From Veillonella sp. DNF00869 (GTDB taxonomy: Bacteria > Bacillota > Negativicutes > Veillonellales > Veillonellaceae): a stretch of DNA of 19,009 bases. Below the pieces are notes generated by a model. The model did no database searches and was not told the origin of the DNA. It saw only the letters and a program-made list of their open reading frames with translations. The position numbers were made by a program, and so were the translations under genes. Location: contig NZ_KQ960753.1 of assembly GCF_001553345.1 (NCBI RefSeq), forward strand, positions 1 through 19,009, read 5' to 3'. This document shows positions 17,218 to 19,009 of the stretch, in pieces. Position 1 is the stretch's first letter, and every line of letters begins with the position of its first letter.

Positions 17218-17328
17218 AACAAAAGAAGAGCCATCAACGTCTGCTAGCGTTAGGCTCATCTCAAAAGTGAAAAATTGATTACGCCTAACGTGTAAGGTCT
17301 GGGAAACCTTATTCATTAGGCGTTTTCG
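17218..17328 (+). ncRNA. Candidate antitoxin RNA, about 110 nt
   Basis: Predicted to start near 17218 from the promoter at 17183-17211 and to stop after the hairpin at 17281-17323 with its TTTT run (17323-17326). It would be fully complementary to the 3' untranslated part of the toxin message and would end beside the toxin stop codon. Its 7-nt terminal loop CTGGGAA (17299-17305) is complementary to the matching loop of the opposite strand and contains a YUNR sequence (CUGG), a feature of fast-pairing antisense RNAs. It contains no credible ORF. The layout is that of convergent toxin/antitoxin pairs such as txpA/RatA, bsrG/SR4 and par of pAD1. Confidence 0.6.
17281..17326. terminator. Two-strand hairpin between toxin and antisense RNA
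   Basis: An outer perfect 8-bp stem (ACGCCTAA 17281-17288 with TTAGGCGT 17316-17323) encloses an inner 6-bp stem (TAAGGT with ACCTTA) and a 7-nt loop. On the plus strand it is followed by TTTTCGTT and should end the antisense RNA. On the minus strand the T-run is interrupted (AATCAATTTTT), so termination of the toxin message there is less certain. Confidence 0.7.
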
Positions 17329-17409
17329 TTAGCTATAAAAGCAACGGAGAACTTCTACAATCAACATAGAAAATTGAATCAATAAAGATAACTTTTCATA
17401 TGTAGTCAT
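17329..17409 (-). CDS. Small hydrophobic peptide, putative type I (holin-like) toxin
   Basis: A 26-residue peptide that begins MTTYEKLSLLIQF and ends LRCFYS. The M-[ST]-T/V-Y-E/Q-x-L-x-x-[LM]-I start followed by one hydrophobic segment is the pattern of the 'putative holin-like toxin' peptides of Firmicutes and of B. subtilis TxpA, BsrG and BsrE, which sit in or disturb the membrane. The ATG has AGGAGG 7 nt upstream within a near-perfect anti-16S match, unusually strong for so short an ORF. A pyrimidine-rich CTCTTCCT lies just before it and could mask the Shine-Dalgarno. The peptide has its own promoter (17475-17504), a stem-loop directly after the stop, and a convergent antisense promoter. 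The hydrophobic segment is short and holds a Glu (residue 19), so toxicity is inference. Confidence 0.72.
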   Translation of the reverse strand: MTTYEKLSLLIQFSMLIVEVLRCFYS

Positions 17410-17474
17410 AGTATCACCTCCTCCCCTAATAGGAAGAGATGAGCCTAACAACACGTCGTTGACTCTTCTTATTT

Positions 17475-17504
17475 ATTATACTGCAAAATCACACAAAATG
17501 TTAA
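17475..17504 (-). promoter_or_regulatory. Promoter of the toxin message
   Basis: On the minus strand TTAACA (17499-17504), 18-nt spacer, TATAAT (17475-17480). The predicted start (about 17468) is the outer edge of the right inverted repeat, giving a 5' untranslated region of about 60 nt. Confidence 0.7.
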
Positions 17505-17526
17505 TGTTTTATCAATACTACACATA

Positions 17527-17722
17527 CTCCCTGAGGAACGCAGTTAAGCGTAGCAGCCTTATGGCGACCCTTACTAGCTAAGTTGCACAAATACAAGAAG
17601 ACCGCAACATGTTCCTGAACAAACCTAACCACTGTATCAGTTTGAGAAGGAATATGTTGCGGTCTTCCCTTTGCAATATTTAGTATAGATCGCCACAGGC
17701 TACATAGCAGAATAAGTGACGA
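17527..17722. repeat. Full copy of palindromic repeat family, upstream of the dehydrogenase gene
   Basis: The copy begins ACTCCCTGAGGAACGCAG and contains a long hairpin: left arm 17597-17624 pairs with right arm 17640-17667, the first 14 bp perfectly (GAAGACCGCAACAT), then with small internal loops, around a 15-nt loop. An outer stem AGCCT...TGGCGA (17556-17566) pairs with TCGCCA...AGGCT (about 17690-17702). About 70% of positions match the copy at 18786-18980 by eye. A minus-strand reading frame of 81 codons runs through it but has no ribosome binding site, and the palindrome explains it better than a gene. Confidence 0.8.
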
Positions 17723-17831
17723 CCTACAGGTTGCATAGATTAGCAAGTGACGTATTGACTAAATGAACTCAAAAGTTTTATCCTATAACATATTACTAAT
17801 TACTTTTATCATTCAACACAGGAGGAACAAT

Positions 17832-18785
17832 ATGTCTATAGAACTACGTAAAGTTGCCATTATCGGCACTGGTCATGTGGGCTCCCACGTGGCATTTTCT
17901 CTGGCTACCCAAGGCGAGGTGGACCAATTATACATGGTAGATATCGACAAAGATAAAGCTATTGCCCAAGCTACCGATATCAATGATGCCGTAAGTTACT
18001 TACCACATCGTGTGGAAGCTATCGCTTGCGAACCTGAAGATATCGGAGACTGCGATATTCTCGTTATTTCTGCAGGTCCTCTACCATCCCCAGAACAAGA
18101 TCGACTAGATACACTAGGGTCCACCATAGAAGTATTGCGTGAATTCCTTCCTCGTGTGAAAGCCTCGGGGTTCAACGGTTTCATCGTGAGCATTTCCAAC
18201 CCAGCTGACGTAGTAGCTGCCTATGTACAAGAATACTTAGACTACCCGAAACATAAAATTATCTCTTCCGGTACATCCTTAGATTCGGCACGCCTACAAC
18301 GACTAGTAGCTGAACAAATCCACGTACATCGTCGCTCTTTATCTTGCTATGCTATGGGTGAACACGGTGGTAGCGCTATGGTCCCTTGGTCTCACGTCAC
18401 AGTATCTGGCAAACCGTTGAAAGAACTCCAACAGGAGCTTCCTCACCGCTTCCCAACCTTTGATGAAAATACCCTAGTAGAACAAATGAAATACGGTGGC
18501 TACCTTGTCCTCATCGGAAAAGGATCCACAGAATTTGGTATCGCCACATCCGTCACAGAAATCATCCGTGCTTACTTCCACGATGAACAAAAAGTATTAC
18601 CTCTATCGTGCAAACTAGAAGGCGAATACGGCGAACACAACGTCTTTGCCTCCGTCCCTGCCATCATCGGCAAAAACGGCATCGAAGAAATCTTGGAATT
18701 ACACCTAACCTCAGACGAACAAAAAGCCTTCCACAACTCTTGCGAACGCATTCGGGAATATATTAAATTAGCACACACACTATAA
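17832..18785 (+). CDS. LDH/MDH-family NAD-dependent L-2-hydroxyacid dehydrogenase
   Basis: A soluble oxidoreductase that interconverts an L-2-hydroxyacid and its 2-oxoacid with NAD(H). The 317 residues show the Rossmann motif GTGHVGSH (12-19), the NAD-selecting acidic residue in VDID (37-40), ISNPADV (121-127), substrate-binding R91 and R154, D151 (GTSLDSAR) and catalytic H178 (GEHGG). The specificity loop reads SAGPLPSPEQDR. At the position that is Gln in lactate and Arg in malate dehydrogenases there is a Pro, so neither substrate is indicated; an L-2-hydroxyisocaproate-type enzyme is possible. The ATG at 17832 has AGGAGG 6 nt upstream; an in-frame ATG at 17763 has none. It is the only plus-strand gene, flanked by repeats on both sides. 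Confidence 0.9.
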   Translation: MSIELRKVAIIGTGHVGSHVAFSLATQGEVDQLYMVDIDKDKAIAQATDINDAVSYLPHRVEAIACEPEDIGDCDILVISAGPLPSPEQDRLDTLGSTIEVLREFLPRVKASGFNGFIVSISNPADVVAAYVQEYLDYPKHKIISSGTSLDSARLQRLVAEQIHVHRRSLSCYAMGEHGGSAMVPWSHVTVSGKPLKELQQELPHRFPTFDENTLVEQMKYGGYLVLIGKGSTEFGIATSVTEIIRAYFHDEQKVLPLSCKLEGEYGEHNVFASVPAIIGKNGIEEILELHLTSDEQKAFHNSCERIREYIKLAHTL

Positions 18786-18980
18786 TTCCCTGAGGAACGC
18801 AGTCATGCGTAGTAGCCCTGTGGCGATCCTTACTAGCTAAATTATAAAAATACAGAAACGAGCAACATGTTCCTGAACAAACATTATGAAATACCGTTTG
18901 TGAAGGAATGTGTTGCTCGTTTCCCTTTGCCATATTTTCTTATAGCCGCCACAGAGTACATAGCATTACAAGAGTCGATA
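18786..18980. repeat. Full copy of palindromic repeat family, downstream of the dehydrogenase gene
   Basis: Starts directly after the dehydrogenase stop codon with TTCCCTGAGGAACGCAG. Left arm 18855-18882 pairs with right arm 18896-18923: the first 13 bp are perfect (GAAACGAGCAACA), followed by 5- and 6-bp blocks around two 2-nt internal loops, with a 13-nt loop. An outer stem CTGTGGCG (18818-18825) pairs with CGCCACAG (18947-18954). Compared with the copy at 17527 the inner stem differs at several positions on both arms in a pairing-preserving way. There is no T-run, so it is not a plain terminator, though it would form the 3' untranslated structure of the dehydrogenase message. Confidence 0.8.
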
Positions 18981-19009
18981 CATTATGAAATACCGTTTGT
19001 GAGGAGTAT
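18981..19009. repeat. Start of a further partial repeat unit
   Basis: CATTATGAAATACCGTTTGT (18981-19000) repeats exactly the loop and right-arm start at 18882-18901 of the preceding copy, without a left arm before it. It is cut by the window end, so whether a tandem array follows cannot be seen. Confidence 0.65.

Larger units (their letters stand above)
17223..17470. repeat. Inverted repeats framing the toxin module
   Basis: The left repeat (17223-17262) and the right repeat (17436-17470) are inverted copies sharing AAGAAGAG at the outer end, TCAACG in the middle and TTAGGCTCATCTC at the inner end. Both predicted transcripts start at the outer edge, so the toxin message and the antisense RNA have similar 5' ends. 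If the toxin message runs to the left repeat, its 5' and 3' ends can pair, as in several type I toxin messages. I see no clear target-site duplication. Confidence 0.75.

Noticed and set aside
17501..17746. Minus-strand 81-codon open frame
   Set aside because: It lies across the palindromic repeat, has no ribosome binding site, and its sequence is dictated by the hairpin; no protein-like pattern.
17755..17778. TTGACT (17755-17760) as -35 of a dehydrogenase promoter, with an ATAAC-type -10
   Set aside because: The only TATAAT-like hexamer (TATAAC) is about 23 nt away; the closer alternative TATCCT is a weak match, so I do not list a promoter.

Overview
The window reads as chromosomal DNA of a low-GC anaerobic Firmicute. 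Negativicutes is the best guess, probably a Veillonella-like member of the Veillonellaceae. The reasons are inference from gene content: a HydG maturase (anaerobic [FeFe]-hydrogenase life style), a prp-processed L27, a RodA/PBP2/MreBCD cluster running into a radical-SAM pair and RNase G, and AT-rich intergenic DNA with strong AAGGAGG ribosome binding sites. Nearly every gene is on the minus strand. Only the 2-hydroxyacid dehydrogenase at the right end is on the plus strand.

Layout, left to right. A partial intergenic repeat (1-95) is followed by mntP, a manganese exporter, whose upstream hairpin also sits at the end of the long operon. Between about 10.3 kb and 0.77 kb lies one tightly packed minus-strand operon in transcription order: mreB, mreC, mreD, mrdA (PBP2), rodA, a B12-binding-type radical SAM protein, its small partner protein, and rng (RNase G). 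Most junctions are 0-40 nt or overlap. The first five genes form the lateral-wall elongation machine. guaA (GMP synthase) and hydG follow as separate transcripts, each with a recognisable promoter, and hydG has a roughly 160-nt leader that can fold. The rplU-prp-rpmA operon has a consensus promoter, a foldable leader and a terminator. It encodes L21, the protease that trims L27, and L27 with its cleavable N-terminal extension. queG and a Bcr/CflA-type drug exporter form an overlapping pair.

The accessory part is the 16988-19009 region. It holds an unlisted 26-residue hydrophobic peptide gene (17329-17409, minus) that resembles the small holin-like/TxpA-type type I toxins. It has its own promoter and a perfect Shine-Dalgarno. 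A convergent consensus promoter on the plus strand would drive a short antisense RNA of about 110 nt, ending at a hairpin shared by both strands. The module is framed by 35-40 nt inverted repeats. On both sides of it, flanking the dehydrogenase gene and again at the left end of the window, are copies of a palindromic repeat family of roughly 190 nt. Its long stem changes sequence between copies while keeping its pairing, which suggests selection on structure.

The toxin/antisense module and the covarying repeat family are the two observations most worth following. The rest of the window is well-conserved housekeeping sequence with a few local oddities: a divergent MreB nucleotide-binding site, an undefined-specificity LDH-like enzyme, an apparently leaderless queG, and a structured hydG leader.
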